Origin: Flammeovirgaceae bacterium 311
Lineage (GTDB): Bacteria > Bacteroidota > Bacteroidia > Cytophagales > Cyclobacteriaceae
Reading direction: 5' to 3'
DNA length: 64,000 bases
Assembly (NCBI GenBank): GCA_000597885.1
Contig: CP004371.1
Coordinates: 372,001-436,000, forward strand
Part shown: one piece after another, positions 1 to 7,853 of the stretch
Position numbering within the stretch: the stretch's first letter is position 1
Layout: the number at the start of each line of letters is the position of its first letter
The notes under the pieces: model-generated
What the model was told of the DNA's origin: nothing
Seen by the model: only the letters and a program-made list of their open reading frames with translations
Databases searched by the model: none
Translations under genes and position numbers: made by a program

Positions 1-2105
1 CAGGTGTTAACTATGCAACTCAACAGGTACAGGTAGAGTGGGACCCACAGCAGACAAGTCTGCCTGATCTTCAAAAAGCTGTGCAGGATGTGGGTTATGA
101 CCTGATCATTGCAGAAGAAAAAGGTGAGGAACTACAGAAAGAGGCGCAGGCGGAACATCTGACAGCCCTGCGCTCTAAAACCATCTGGTCTGTAGTGCTG
201 TCGGTACCTGTAGTGATTATTGGGATGTTCCTGATGGATATGCCCTATGCCAATTACATCATGCTGGCACTGACTGCACCAGTACTGTTCCTGTTTGGCC
301 GTAATTTCTTTGTAAATGCTTTTAAGCAGGCCCGTCATGGCAGGGCCAATATGGATACTTTGGTAGCCCTAAGTACGGGTATTGCATTTTTCTACAGTGC
401 ATTTAATACCTTTTTTCCACAGGTGCTGCAGCGGCAGGGGCTTGTTCCGCATGTTTACTACGAAGCAGCAGCGGTTATTGTAGCCTTTATCCTACTGGGA
501 AAAATGCTGGAGGAGAGGGCCAAAGCACATACCTCTACCGCTATTAAAAAACTGATGGGCCTTCAGCCTAAAACTGTTCGCCTGCTGATGGATGGTTTAG
601 AGCAGGAGGTGCCACTGGAGAGTGTTGCTGTAGGCGATAGTATACTGGTGCGTCCGGGAGATAAAATTCCTGTAGATGGCAGTGTACTGGAAGGCAGCTC
701 ATATATTGATGAAAGCATGATCAGCGGAGAGCCACTGCCTGTAGAAAAGAAGCAGGGAGAGCCTGTATTTGCAGGTACTCTCAATGGCAGGGGAAGCTTT
801 GTATTCAAGGCTGAAAAAGTAGGCGCGGATACCATGCTGGCCAATATTGTACGCATGGTTCAGCAGGCACAGGGCAGCAAAGCGCCGGTACAAAAACTTG
901 CCGATAAGATTGCTGGTATTTTTGTGCCTGTTGTCATTGTAATTGCGCTGTTGGCATTCGCAGTTTGGCTGATTGCAGGAGGAACCCTGGCACAAGCCAT
1001 ACTGGCGCTGGTAACGGTGCTGGTAATAGCCTGCCCCTGTGCGTTAGGCCTTGCCACCCCAACTGCCTTGATGGTTGGTATTGGCAAGGGTGCAGAAGCT
1101 GGTATACTGATCAAAGATGCTGAAAGCCTCGAAAGGTCCTTTAAAGTAAATACGGTGGTGCTGGATAAAACAGGCACCATCACCCAGGGCAAACCTGTGG
1201 TAACAGACTGGCAGTGGTTGCGTCCGCAGGAAGCACCTATTCTAAAAGAAATTCTCTTAGGGCTGGAGCAGCGTTCTGAACATCCCCTGGCGGAAGCCGT
1301 GGTAAAGAGCCTTTACGAAGAAGGCACAAACGCATTACTTGTTTCGCGATTTGAAAGTATTACTGGTCGGGGAGCTACTGCTCTGCATGGTAAAGAAAAG
1401 TACCTGGTGGGCAATTTAAAGCTGATGCAGGAGAAAAATATTGTGCTGGATTCAAAACTGGAAGGGCAGGCACAGCAATTGCGTAATGAAGCTAAAACTG
1501 ATATTTACTTTGCCAACAGCAAAGAAGTACTGGGCGTACTGGCAATTGCTGACTCTATTAAAGAAACTTCTGCCGAAGCCATTCAGAAACTCCGCTCACA
1601 GGGAATTGAGGTACACATGCTCACTGGTGATAATGTAAATACTGCAGCCGCCGTTGCAAAAAAAGTAGGACTGCAGCACTTTAAAGCTGAAGTCCTGCCT
1701 GGAGAGAAAGCGGCCTATATAACAGAGCTGCAACAGCAGGGCAGGGTAGTGGCCATGGTTGGTGATGGAATTAACGACTCGCAGGCACTGGCGCAGGCAG
1801 ATGTGAGCATCGCCATGGGCAAAGGCTCAGATATCGCCATGGATGTGGCCAAAATGACACTGATCTCTTCTGACCTGAATCATGTGCCCAAAGCTTTCTT
1901 ACTTTCCAGAAAGACCGTAAAAACTATCCGTGAAAATCTGTTCTGGGCATTTATTTATAATCTGATCGGTATACCCATTGCAGCCGGATTGCTGTATCCG
2001 TTTACAGGATTTTTACTTAACCCTATGATAGCAGGAGCAGCAATGGCACTTAGTTCAGTTTCTGTAGTATTAAACAGTCTAAGGCTGAAAAACGTAAAAC
2101 TATAA
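1..2105 (+). CDS. copA: Copper-translocating P1B-type ATPase CopA (5' end outside window)
   Basis: Exports copper(I) across the inner membrane using ATP. The frame is open from base 3, so the gene begins upstream of the window. The first visible residues are the end of an HMA metal-binding domain, and its CxxC would lie outside. A GTG at 81 is only an internal codon. Visible P-type ATPase signatures in order: SGEP actuator loop near 723-734, the membrane CPC copper motif near 1030-1040, the DKTGT phosphorylation site near 1164-1178, the SEHP motif near 1272-1283 and the GDGIND hinge near 1764-1781. Hydrophobic helix pairs flank them. About 700 residues are visible, close to the family length. 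A CopZ-like chaperone follows 175 bases downstream, which supports copper as substrate. The CPC motif argues against zinc/cadmium exporters only moderately. Confidence 0.93.
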   Translation, partial: GVNYATQQVQVEWDPQQTSLPDLQKAVQDVGYDLIIAEEKGEELQKEAQAEHLTALRSKTIWSVVLSVPVVIIGMFLMDMPYANYIMLALTAPVLFLFGRNFFVNAFKQARHGRANMDTLVALSTGIAFFYSAFNTFFPQVLQRQGLVPHVYYEAAAVIVAFILLGKMLEERAKAHTSTAIKKLMGLQPKTVRLLMDGLEQEVPLESVAVGDSILVRPGDKIPVDGSVLEGSSYIDESMISGEPLPVEKKQGEPVFAGTLNGRGSFVFKAEKVGADTMLANIVRMVQQAQGSKAPVQKLADKIAGIFVPVVIVIALLAFAVWLIAGGTLAQAILALVTVLVIACPCALGLATPTALMVGIGKGAEAGILIKDAESLERSFKVNTVVLDKTGTITQGKPVVTDWQWLRPQEAPILKEILLGLEQRSEHPLAEAVVKSLYEEGTNALLVSRFESITGRGATALHGKEKYLVGNLKLMQEKNIVLDSKLEGQAQQLRNEAKTDIYFANSKEVLGVLAIADSIKETSAEAIQKLRSQGIEVHMLTGDNVNTAAAVAKKVGLQHFKAEVLPGEKAAYITELQQQGRVVAMVGDGINDSQALAQADVSIAMGKGSDIAMDVAKMTLISSDLNHVPKAFLLSRKTVKTIRENLFWAFIYNLIGIPIAAGLLYPFTGFLLNPMIAGAAMALSSVSVVLNSLRLKNVKL

Positions 2106-2280
2106 CGGGCTCAGATATCAGAAATCAAGCTGCAGGAGGGCCGATAGTTGTGCAGCGCTTAATCGGCAGATTAGCTTAAACATCATCAGGCAACTGTGTG
2201 CTAACTATTTTGTATGATTTTCAGCAATGGCAGTTCACTGTGGTTGGTCATGATATCCGGCTCCATAAATCACACTTAAA

Positions 2281-2490
2281 ATGAAAAAAATAGAATTCAA
2301 GACAAATATCATGTGCGGTAACTGCATTGAAAAAGTTACCCCTTACCTGCAAAAAGCAGATTCTGTTGAGCAGTGGAAAGTCGATACCTCTACTAAAGAA
2401 AAAGTTCTCACTGTAGAAGGTGATAAAGTAAATGAAAAGCAGGTAGTACAGGCAGTGCAGGATGCCGGCTACAAAATTGAAAGAAAATAG
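2281..2490 (+). CDS. HMA-domain copper chaperone (CopZ-like)
   Basis: A 69-residue single-domain heavy-metal-associated protein that probably carries copper(I) to CopA. The metal site MCGNC lies at residues 11-15, and the rest fits the short beta-alpha-beta-beta-alpha-beta ferredoxin-like fold, ending in the usual DAGY segment. The usual GMxCxxC is changed to IMCGNC, so the glycine before the methionine is missing. The gene follows copA on the same strand after 175 bases and ends at a strong hairpin terminator, so it may have its own promoter or be the last gene of a copA transcript. The copper role is inferred from the neighbour; the domain also binds other soft metals. Confidence 0.85.
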   Translation: MKKIEFKTNIMCGNCIEKVTPYLQKADSVEQWKVDTSTKEKVLTVEGDKVNEKQVVQAVQDAGYKIERK

Positions 2491-2507
2491 CCTGCAGAAA
2501 GCAAAAA

Positions 2508-2540
2508 AAAAGGACTGCTCGTAAGAGTAGTCCTTTTTTT
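2508..2540. terminator. Bidirectional Rho-independent terminator between the chaperone gene and tRNA-Tyr
   Basis: A ten-base stem (AGGACTGCTC paired with GAGTAGTCCT, including G-T pairs) around a GTAA loop has an A run on its left and a T run on its right. It can therefore stop the plus-strand copper genes and the minus-strand tRNA-Tyr transcript. Confidence 0.85.
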
Positions 2541-2541
2541 G

Positions 2542-2624
2542 TGGGGAGAGAAGGATTCGAACCTTCGAAGTCGTAAGACAACGGATTTACAGTCCGTCCC
2601 ATTTGGCCGCTCTGGAATCTCCCC
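2542..2624 (-). tRNA. tRNA-Tyr (anticodon GTA)
   Basis: Read on the minus strand, an 83-base class II tRNA with acceptor GGGGAGA paired with TCTCCCC, discriminator A, T arm GGTTCGAATCC, a long variable arm as expected for tyrosine, and anticodon GTA in the loop CTGTAAA. CCA is not encoded. A consensus promoter lies about 40 bases upstream and a hairpin terminator directly downstream. Confidence 0.95.
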
Positions 2625-2663
2625 CTTGCCTTTGGCCTCTGTTTTATTGTACAGAAGCGGATG

Positions 2664-2694
2664 CAAAACTATTGTTTTTCATCTAAGCTGCAAA
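2664..2694 (-). promoter_or_regulatory. Bacteroidota-type promoter of tRNA-Tyr
   Basis: On the minus strand TTTG (2691-2694) is followed after exactly 19 bases by TAGTTTTG (2664-2671). This is a full match to the Bacteroidota -33 TTTG / -7 TAnnTTTG consensus. Transcription should start near 2657, giving a leader of about 33 bases. Confidence 0.75.
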
Positions 2695-2752
2695 CACTTT
2701 TGGGGCTTTTGTGAGAGATTCCTGCTAAGTTATTAATAAACAGATAGTTGTT

Positions 2753-4405
2753 TTAATAAACTTTTTTGCCTCCAACTACTGTATGCAATACTTTTGTGTC
2801 GCGTGTTTCCCGCACAGGTATCTGCATTATGTCTTTTTCCAGTACCACAAAATCTGCCACTTTGCCTGGTTCCAGGCTGCCTTTTTCCTGCTCCTCAAAA
2901 TTGGCATAGGCAGCCCAGATGGTCATTCCCTTCAGGGCTTGCTCCCTGCTCAGTTTGTTTTCCGTCTGGTAACCTCCTTCCGGCCAGTTATTTTCGTCCT
3001 GGCGTGCTACTGCAGCATAAAACCCAAAAAGGGGATTGATGTCTTCAATCGGAAAATCACTTCCCAGGGCCAGGAGCCCAGCCTGTTTCAGCAGATCCTG
3101 GTAAGCATAAGCAGTACGTACACGCTCTTCACCCAGGCGGTCGCCTGCCCAATACATATCTGAGGTGGCATGCGTTGGCTGAACAGAGGGGATAATGGCA
3201 TATCTGCCATATTTCTGCTGATCTTCTGTAGTCACCACCTGGGCATGCTCTATGCGCCAGCGGCGGTCGTTTCCTTCGCCCAGCACATTGGCATAGGTGT
3301 CAAGCACCAGTCTGTTGGCTGAATCGCCTATGCAGTGGGTGTTCATCTGAAAACCATTGGCATGGATCTTCTTGGCCATATCTTCAAAATAAAAAGGCTG
3401 GCTTAGCAATAGTCCATAGTTATGTGGATCATCTGCATAGGGGTTGAGGAGCAGCGCACCCCTGCTGCCCAGGGCACCATCGCTGTAAATTTTAAAGGAG
3501 CTTACGTGCAGGCGGTCCTTTTTCAGCGAACCTGATTCAAAAAAGCGCAGCATGTTCTCCTCTGTAGGGTTCAGCATGGCATACACCCTGATGTACATTG
3601 CACCGGCTTCCTGCATGGAATCAATCAGGTTAATGGTAGAAAGGTCTAGGCCGGCATCAGCCACCGTAGTTAAGCCAACCCTGAATACATTACTTTGTGC
3701 TCCCAGCAAAGCATCTGTCTGCTCCTGCCTGTCGGGTGCCGGTATTTTGTTGCTCACCAGGTCTACGGCATTATCTATCAGCAAACCTGTTGGATTGCCT
3801 CCCTGCAGTACAACCCTGCCTCCTGCTACCTTAGAGGCAGCAGTTACGCCAGAGAGCACCAGTGCCTTACTATTTGCCAGTGCGGCATGTCCATCTACAC
3901 GGGTAATCAGTACCGGTACATTCGGGAACAGCTTGTCCAGCTCTGCACGGGTAGGAAACTCCTTTACCGGCCAGTCATTCTGATCCCAGCCCCTGCCAAG
4001 CAGCCAGTCGGCATGCGGGTATTTCTGTCGGTGGTCCTGCAAGCTTTGCAATACTTCTTCCCAGGTGCTGGTGCCTGTCAGATCAGCCCATTGCAGGCCT
4101 AGCCCATAGCGATAAAAGTGGCAGTGTGCATCAATAAATCCCGGATAAACGGCCTGTCCCTTCAGGTCAACGAGGCTATCGGTGATAAACCGCCTGCTGA
4201 TTTCCTGTGCAGTACCGGTGGCAACAACAATGCCGCTGCTAACAGCCAAGGCTTCATGAACTGCAAAGCTGCTGTCTACCGTATAAATGGTGCCATTGGT
4301 GAGGATGTAATCTACACGCTGAGATTGTGCTGATTCGGGCAGAGAGGTGCAGGCTGTAAAAATTGCTCCGGGCAGGAGCAGTAAAAGCGTAAACAGTTTT
4401 TTCAT
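2753..4405 (-). CDS. Amidohydrolase lipoprotein (YtcJ-like, metal-dependent)
   Basis: A 550-residue metal-dependent hydrolase of the amidohydrolase superfamily, YtcJ/exoenzyme-like group, of unknown natural substrate. The start at 4405 (MKKLFTLLLLLPG) is chosen over an upstream ATG at 4456 because it begins a lipoprotein signal with cysteine 19 (FTAC). Metal-site motifs: HCH at residues 94-96, the SDGALGSRGA segment, THCIGDSA, EHAQ and GSDFPIEDINP near the C terminus. The protein is probably anchored on the periplasmic or outer-membrane side. It is divergent from the gamma-glutamylcyclotransferase-like gene with 42 bases between starts. The family is large and includes amidases and cyclic ureidases, so no substrate is assigned. 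Confidence 0.85.
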   Translation of the reverse strand: MKKLFTLLLLLPGAIFTACTSLPESAQSQRVDYILTNGTIYTVDSSFAVHEALAVSSGIVVATGTAQEISRRFITDSLVDLKGQAVYPGFIDAHCHFYRYGLGLQWADLTGTSTWEEVLQSLQDHRQKYPHADWLLGRGWDQNDWPVKEFPTRAELDKLFPNVPVLITRVDGHAALANSKALVLSGVTAASKVAGGRVVLQGGNPTGLLIDNAVDLVSNKIPAPDRQEQTDALLGAQSNVFRVGLTTVADAGLDLSTINLIDSMQEAGAMYIRVYAMLNPTEENMLRFFESGSLKKDRLHVSSFKIYSDGALGSRGALLLNPYADDPHNYGLLLSQPFYFEDMAKKIHANGFQMNTHCIGDSANRLVLDTYANVLGEGNDRRWRIEHAQVVTTEDQQKYGRYAIIPSVQPTHATSDMYWAGDRLGEERVRTAYAYQDLLKQAGLLALGSDFPIEDINPLFGFYAAVARQDENNWPEGGYQTENKLSREQALKGMTIWAAYANFEEQEKGSLEPGKVADFVVLEKDIMQIPVRETRDTKVLHTVVGGKKVY

Positions 4406-4447
4406 GTAATGATTTAGAATGCAGGAAAGATAAGTCAGATTTACCAT

Positions 4448-4792
4448 ATGCACCAACTATTCGTATACGGAACCCTGCGCAAAGGGGGGGGGTCGCACCA
4501 TATGCTGAAAAATGCCAGGGTGGTAAAAGAAGGGATATGGCTGAACGGATTCTCCCTTTACAGTGCCGGCTGGTATCCATTGGCGGTGCGGGATGCTGCC
4601 GCTAAAATCATTGGCGATGTTGTTATGGTTCCTGATGCAATATGGCCGCAGTTAGATGCTTATGAGGGGGAAGATTATAAGCGGGTGTACCTGGAGCAGG
4701 AGGGAGTCTGGATCTATTTATTCAGGCATGATCCTACAGCCTTTCCTAAAATTGCTGCAGGAGACTGGTTAACATGGTGGGCTCAGCAATAG
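4448..4792 (+). CDS. Gamma-glutamylcyclotransferase-like (AIG2/GGCT family) protein
   Basis: A 114-residue cytosolic protein of the GGCT-like fold, whose members release 5-oxoproline from gamma-glutamyl compounds. The substrate-loop motif YGTLRKGG lies at residues 7-14 and the expected acidic residue in YEGEDY near residue 75. Length fits the compact bacterial form (YtfP-like). Codons 14-17 contain a run of nine G residues (4484-4492), an unusual slippery tract so close to the start. Upstream is the divergent amidohydrolase; downstream lies tRNA-Met on the other strand. The actual substrate is unknown. Confidence 0.85.
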   Translation: MHQLFVYGTLRKGGGSHHMLKNARVVKEGIWLNGFSLYSAGWYPLAVRDAAAKIIGDVVMVPDAIWPQLDAYEGEDYKRVYLEQEGVWIYLFRHDPTAFPKIAAGDWLTWWAQQ

Positions 4793-4852
4793 TCTTTACA
4801 GAAAAAAGCCTTGCAAATGGCTGCTGAACAGCTTGTTGCAAGGCTTGAATAG

Positions 4853-4926
4853 TAGCGAGGACGAGAGTTGAACTCGTGACCTCAGGGTTATGAATCCTGC
4901 GCTCTAACCGACTGAGCTACCTCGCC
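4853..4926 (-). tRNA. tRNA-Met (anticodon CAT)
   Basis: Read on the minus strand, a 74-base cloverleaf with acceptor GGCGAGG paired with CCTCGCT (one G-T pair), D arm AGCTCAGTCGGTTAGAGC, anticodon CAT in GATTCATAACC, T arm GAGTTCAACTC and discriminator A. G1 pairs with U72, so it is an elongator-like methionine tRNA; a CAT isoleucine tRNA modified by TilS cannot be excluded by eye. A degenerate copy of its 5' half lies between it and the promoter. Confidence 0.92.
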
Positions 4927-4947
4927 AGAGGTTTTGCCGGCTTAGCG

Positions 4948-5004
4948 TAGGGTATGAATCCTGCGCTCTGGCCGACCGGGGCGCGTAGCCTGAGCTACCT
5001 CGCC
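4948..5004 (-). pseudogene. Degenerate 5'-half copy of tRNA-Met
   Basis: On the minus strand this repeats the tRNA-Met 5' half (GGCGAGGTAGCTCAG, then AGAGCGCAGGATTCAT). It has an extra segment of about 13 GC-rich bases (GCTACGCGCCCCG) in the D loop, a TT to CC change, and one base lost just after the anticodon. The variable and T arms are absent. It lies inside the transcribed leader of the intact tRNA. Confidence 0.8.
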
Positions 5005-5051
5005 AGAAGTTCTCCAATCAAATCCACCTGTTGTGTTTCTGAATTGGAGTG

Positions 5052-5083
5052 CAAATATATAACGCTTGTTTTTATTTTGCCAA
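5052..5083 (-). promoter_or_regulatory. Bacteroidota-type promoter of tRNA-Met
   Basis: On the minus strand TTG (5081-5083), 21 bases, then TATATTTG (5052-5059), an exact TAnnTTTG -7 element. Start expected near 5045, so the broken tRNA copy is transcribed before the intact one. Confidence 0.7.
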
Positions 5084-5139
5084 TGACCTGAACGAAAATA
5101 TTTGTTGCACCACAAAACAAAACTTCTTATATTGATGTG

Positions 5140-5181
5140 CAGCCTATATATTCATCTGAACAGCCTATATATTCATTGTTT
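5140..5181 (+). repeat. Two 21-base tandem units upstream of the START-like gene
   Basis: CAGCCTATATATTCAT occurs at 5140-5155 and again at 5161-5176, offset by 21 bases (two helical turns). It lies just before the chosen ATG at 5188. It could be an operator or a local duplication. If translated from a GTG at 5137 it would encode a repeated QPIYS. Confidence 0.6.
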
Positions 5182-5187
5182 CCTTCT

Positions 5188-5592
5188 ATGGCTAAGACTT
5201 GTTTCGAAAACGAATATGAGATCAATGCTTCACTGCGGATTTTATACCCTTACCTGAATACGGCCGGGGGACTCTCCCAATGGTATGCCGATAATGTTAC
5301 CATCGATTACGAAAAGAATTTCATCTTTCATGTTGACGGAGAAACGCATAAAGCGAAGATTGCGGCTACCCGTCGTGATCAGTACATTCGCTTTGAATAC
5401 CTGCCAGAAAACGGACATGACAATGGTGGTGGCGATCCAGATTTTATGGAGTTTTCTCTGGAGAAAAACGATTTTACGGATTCTACCTTTCTGCGTATCC
5501 GCGATTGCTCCTCAGAAGATATGGAAGAAGGAGAGTTAAGCGAAATATGGGATAGTCTGATCAACAACCTGCGCGAATTAGTAGGAGGTTAA
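5188..5592 (+). CDS. START-like domain protein
   Basis: A 134-residue soluble protein that I place in the START/SRPBCC-like superfamily, seen in Bacteroidota next to the LptF/LptG-type permease. The start at 5188 (MAKTCFENEYEIN) is preferred to a GTG at 5137 because the added 17 residues come from a short DNA repeat. The visible pattern is a helix-grip protein: an N-terminal EYEINAS strand, a helix with LRILYPYL, alternating strands with IRFEYL and FMEFSLE, and a C-terminal helix from about 108 to 134. No catalytic motif is seen. The permease starts 74 bases downstream on the same strand. A lipid- or ligand-binding role is inference from the fold only. Confidence 0.72.
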   Translation: MAKTCFENEYEINASLRILYPYLNTAGGLSQWYADNVTIDYEKNFIFHVDGETHKAKIAATRRDQYIRFEYLPENGHDNGGGDPDFMEFSLEKNDFTDSTFLRIRDCSSEDMEEGELSEIWDSLINNLRELVGG

Positions 5593-5666
5593 GCGAAATA
5601 AGCAAAAAACGTAGGGCTCATTAAATTTTCTGCATCATTTTTGCGTTCCTTTGCAGAGAAGTCCCT

Positions 5667-7376
5667 ATGAAGAAACTCGATAAATTTATACTAAAGGCTT
5701 TCCTGGGCCCTTTTGTCCTCACCTTTCTGGTAGTAGTTTTCATCCTGCTGATGCAGTATCTGCTCAAGTATTTCGATGAAATTGTAGGCAAAGGATTGGG
5801 TCCTATGGTTTATGCAGAGATGCTCTTTTATTTTGCAGTATCACTCACAACACTGGCGTTGCCCCTGGCAGTACTGCTTTCCAGCCTCATGACCTTTGGT
5901 AATCTGGGGGAGCATTTTGAGCTAACTGCTATTAAAAGTTCTGGCATTTCGCTGGTGCGCACCATGCTGCCAATCTTTGTTTTTACGCTCTTTCTTACTG
6001 CCTTTGCCTTTTATAACAATGATCGTATTGTACCAAAAGTAAACCTGAAGGCTTATAGTCTGCTGTACGATATCAGGCAAACCAAACCTTCTCTTTCTCT
6101 GGAAGAAGGCTCTTTTTACAATGGTATTCCAAATTACAGCATAAAGGTTAACAAAAAGTATCCTGACGAGGTATCGCTAAAGGGCCTCATCATTTATGAC
6201 CACTCCAAGGGCAGGGGTAATACAGATGTCATTCTGGCCGACAGTGGCCGTATGTACATGTTCGGCAACGACCGTTACCTGATGTTCGAGCTTTACAATG
6301 GCATCAATTACTCTGAACCCAAAGCTGAGCAGGGCGGATTTTCCCTCAATGATAAACCTGCTGAATTCATGCGCAATGAATTCAGTAAAACAAAACTGGT
6401 ATTCAGCATGGAGTCCTTTGGCATGAGCCAAACTCCGCAGGATTATTTTGCCGAGAATAAAATCATGAAGAATGTTAGCCAGCTAACGGCTGACATTGAC
6501 TCTATGGAAAACAAAATTATTGAGGCCCGCTATACGATATACAGTAATGTTCAGAACTATAACCCCTACATTAACAAAACAAGGGTAATGGTGCCGGAGC
6601 AGTTAAAGCAGCAGTACCGCATAGTTGATTCGCTGAACAAGGTAAAACTGATGCAGACCTATGGCATGGATTCCGTTAACGGGGGTCCTAATATGAGCGG
6701 CATGGCCTATACCAGGGAAAGCCTTATGTCGAGAAAACAGGTGATGGACCTGGAGGAATCGGGCTCTGAAAAAGCCATGAATTCCATAGGCGGCGGATCT
6801 AAGGAAAAAAAACAATTTGAACCAACCCTGGCCGACACTGTCTATCTGGAGCCCCTGGAAGCAGGGAATAAACACAAGCAGTTAGAGGCTTACAGATCGG
6901 CCGTTGGGCAGCTTCGTTATATTAAAAATAACTATGAAGTGTATGGCGGCCGTGCCGATGAATTACAGCGAAGCATTTACCAGTGGCAGATTGAAATACA
7001 TAAAAAGTGGGCACAGGCAGCTGCTTGTCTGGTTATGTTTATGATAGGGGCGCCTTTGGGCGCTATCATCAAAAAGGGTGGTTTAGGTGTGCCTGTAATT
7101 GTATCGATTGCCTTCTTCATTGTATACTACGTGCTTACAATGTTTGGCGATAAGTGGGCACGCGAAGGTATTGTAAGTCCTGAATTAGGCATCTGGTCTG
7201 CAAACCTGCTGCTACTGCCATTTGGCTTATTCTTTTTGCGCCAGGCCCGAAATGATGCACGTTTGTTTGAGTCAGATTTCTATAGTGTGATTATTGCCAA
7301 ATTCAGAACGGCAATAGGAGAAAAAGTGCGCAGACCAGATGTATTGAGAAGAGCTTTTCGCTGGCCACGCAACTAA
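5667..7376 (+). CDS. LptF/LptG (YjgP/YjgQ) family lipopolysaccharide export permease
   Basis: An inner-membrane permease of the lipopolysaccharide transport ABC complex that passes LPS from the membrane to the periplasmic bridge. It has 569 residues. N-terminal hydrophobic segments lie near residues 10-35, 55-80 and 100-115. A large periplasmic region covers roughly 120-450, and three more membrane segments lie near 455-475, 480-500 and 515-535. This is much longer than the roughly 360-residue proteobacterial LptF or LptG. The extra sequence is in the middle (about 265-420, rich in Met, Ser, Lys and Glu), as is common in Bacteroidota versions. Whether it is LptF or LptG cannot be told here. 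The preceding START-like gene and following rpsO are on the same strand. Confidence 0.88.
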   Translation: MKKLDKFILKAFLGPFVLTFLVVVFILLMQYLLKYFDEIVGKGLGPMVYAEMLFYFAVSLTTLALPLAVLLSSLMTFGNLGEHFELTAIKSSGISLVRTMLPIFVFTLFLTAFAFYNNDRIVPKVNLKAYSLLYDIRQTKPSLSLEEGSFYNGIPNYSIKVNKKYPDEVSLKGLIIYDHSKGRGNTDVILADSGRMYMFGNDRYLMFELYNGINYSEPKAEQGGFSLNDKPAEFMRNEFSKTKLVFSMESFGMSQTPQDYFAENKIMKNVSQLTADIDSMENKIIEARYTIYSNVQNYNPYINKTRVMVPEQLKQQYRIVDSLNKVKLMQTYGMDSVNGGPNMSGMAYTRESLMSRKQVMDLEESGSEKAMNSIGGGSKEKKQFEPTLADTVYLEPLEAGNKHKQLEAYRSAVGQLRYIKNNYEVYGGRADELQRSIYQWQIEIHKKWAQAAACLVMFMIGAPLGAIIKKGGLGVPVIVSIAFFIVYYVLTMFGDKWAREGIVSPELGIWSANLLLLPFGLFFLRQARNDARLFESDFYSVIIAKFRTAIGEKVRRPDVLRRAFRWPRN

Positions 7377-7385
7377 AAGAGTGAC

Positions 7386-7416
7386 TTGTAATTTAGAGTG
7401 AATTTCCCTAACTTTG
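7386..7416 (+). promoter_or_regulatory. Promoter of rpsO
   Basis: TTG (7386-7388), 20 bases, then TAACTTTG (7409-7416), a full TAnnTTTG match. Expected start near 7423 gives a leader of about 35 bases ahead of the ATG at 7458. Confidence 0.7.
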
Positions 7417-7457
7417 CCTCCGGTTTTTTATAAATTAATTATTTTATTCGACTAAGC

Positions 7458-7733
7458 ATGTATTTAACAACAGAGAAAAAACAAGAGCTGTTTGAAAATC
7501 ATGGTCGGTTGAGAGCAAAAAGCGATACTGGTTCTGCTGAGTCACAAATCGCCCTGTTTTCCTACCGCATCAATCATTTAACAGAACACCTTAAGCAGCA
7601 CAAGCATGATTTCAGCACTCGTCTGGGTCTGCTCAAACTGGTAGGTAAGCGCAGAAGACTCCTGAACTATCTTCATGATCGTGAAATTGAGCGTTACAGA
7701 GCTATTCTCGCAGAACTGAATCTTCGTAAATAA
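7458..7733 (+). CDS. rpsO: 30S ribosomal protein S15
   Basis: A 91-residue small-subunit protein that binds the central domain of 16S rRNA early in assembly. Characteristic features include FENHGRLRAKSDTGSAESQIAL near the start and HKHDFSTRLGLLKLVGKRRRLLNYL in the second half. The length equals the usual S15. The gene has its own promoter, ends in a strong hairpin terminator and is followed by pnp, the classical rpsO-pnp order. In other bacteria S15 represses its own messenger; nothing in the leader shows this directly. Confidence 0.97.
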   Translation: MYLTTEKKQELFENHGRLRAKSDTGSAESQIALFSYRINHLTEHLKQHKHDFSTRLGLLKLVGKRRRLLNYLHDREIERYRAILAELNLRK

Positions 7734-7740
7734 GCATTTA

Positions 7741-7780
7741 ATAAAAGAGGGGGCCCTGGGTTACCCTCTTTTATTTATTT
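7741..7780 (+). terminator. Rho-independent terminator after rpsO
   Basis: A perfect 11-base stem, ATAAAAGAGGG (7741-7751) paired with CCCTCTTTTAT (7764-7774), followed by TTATTT. It separates rpsO from pnp, though partial read-through is possible as in other rpsO-pnp operons. Confidence 0.85.
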
Positions 7781-7853
7781 TTATTCCCTCCCCTTTTTTA
7801 TCAAACAAAAACGCATCTGTCGTTTTCTATTTATAGTCATTTTGTCAAATTCT

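Noticed and set aside
4926-5083. An integrative-element attachment site at the tRNA-Met locus
   Set aside because: No integrase or element genes are nearby and the duplicated part is the 5' half, not the 3' end used by most integrases.
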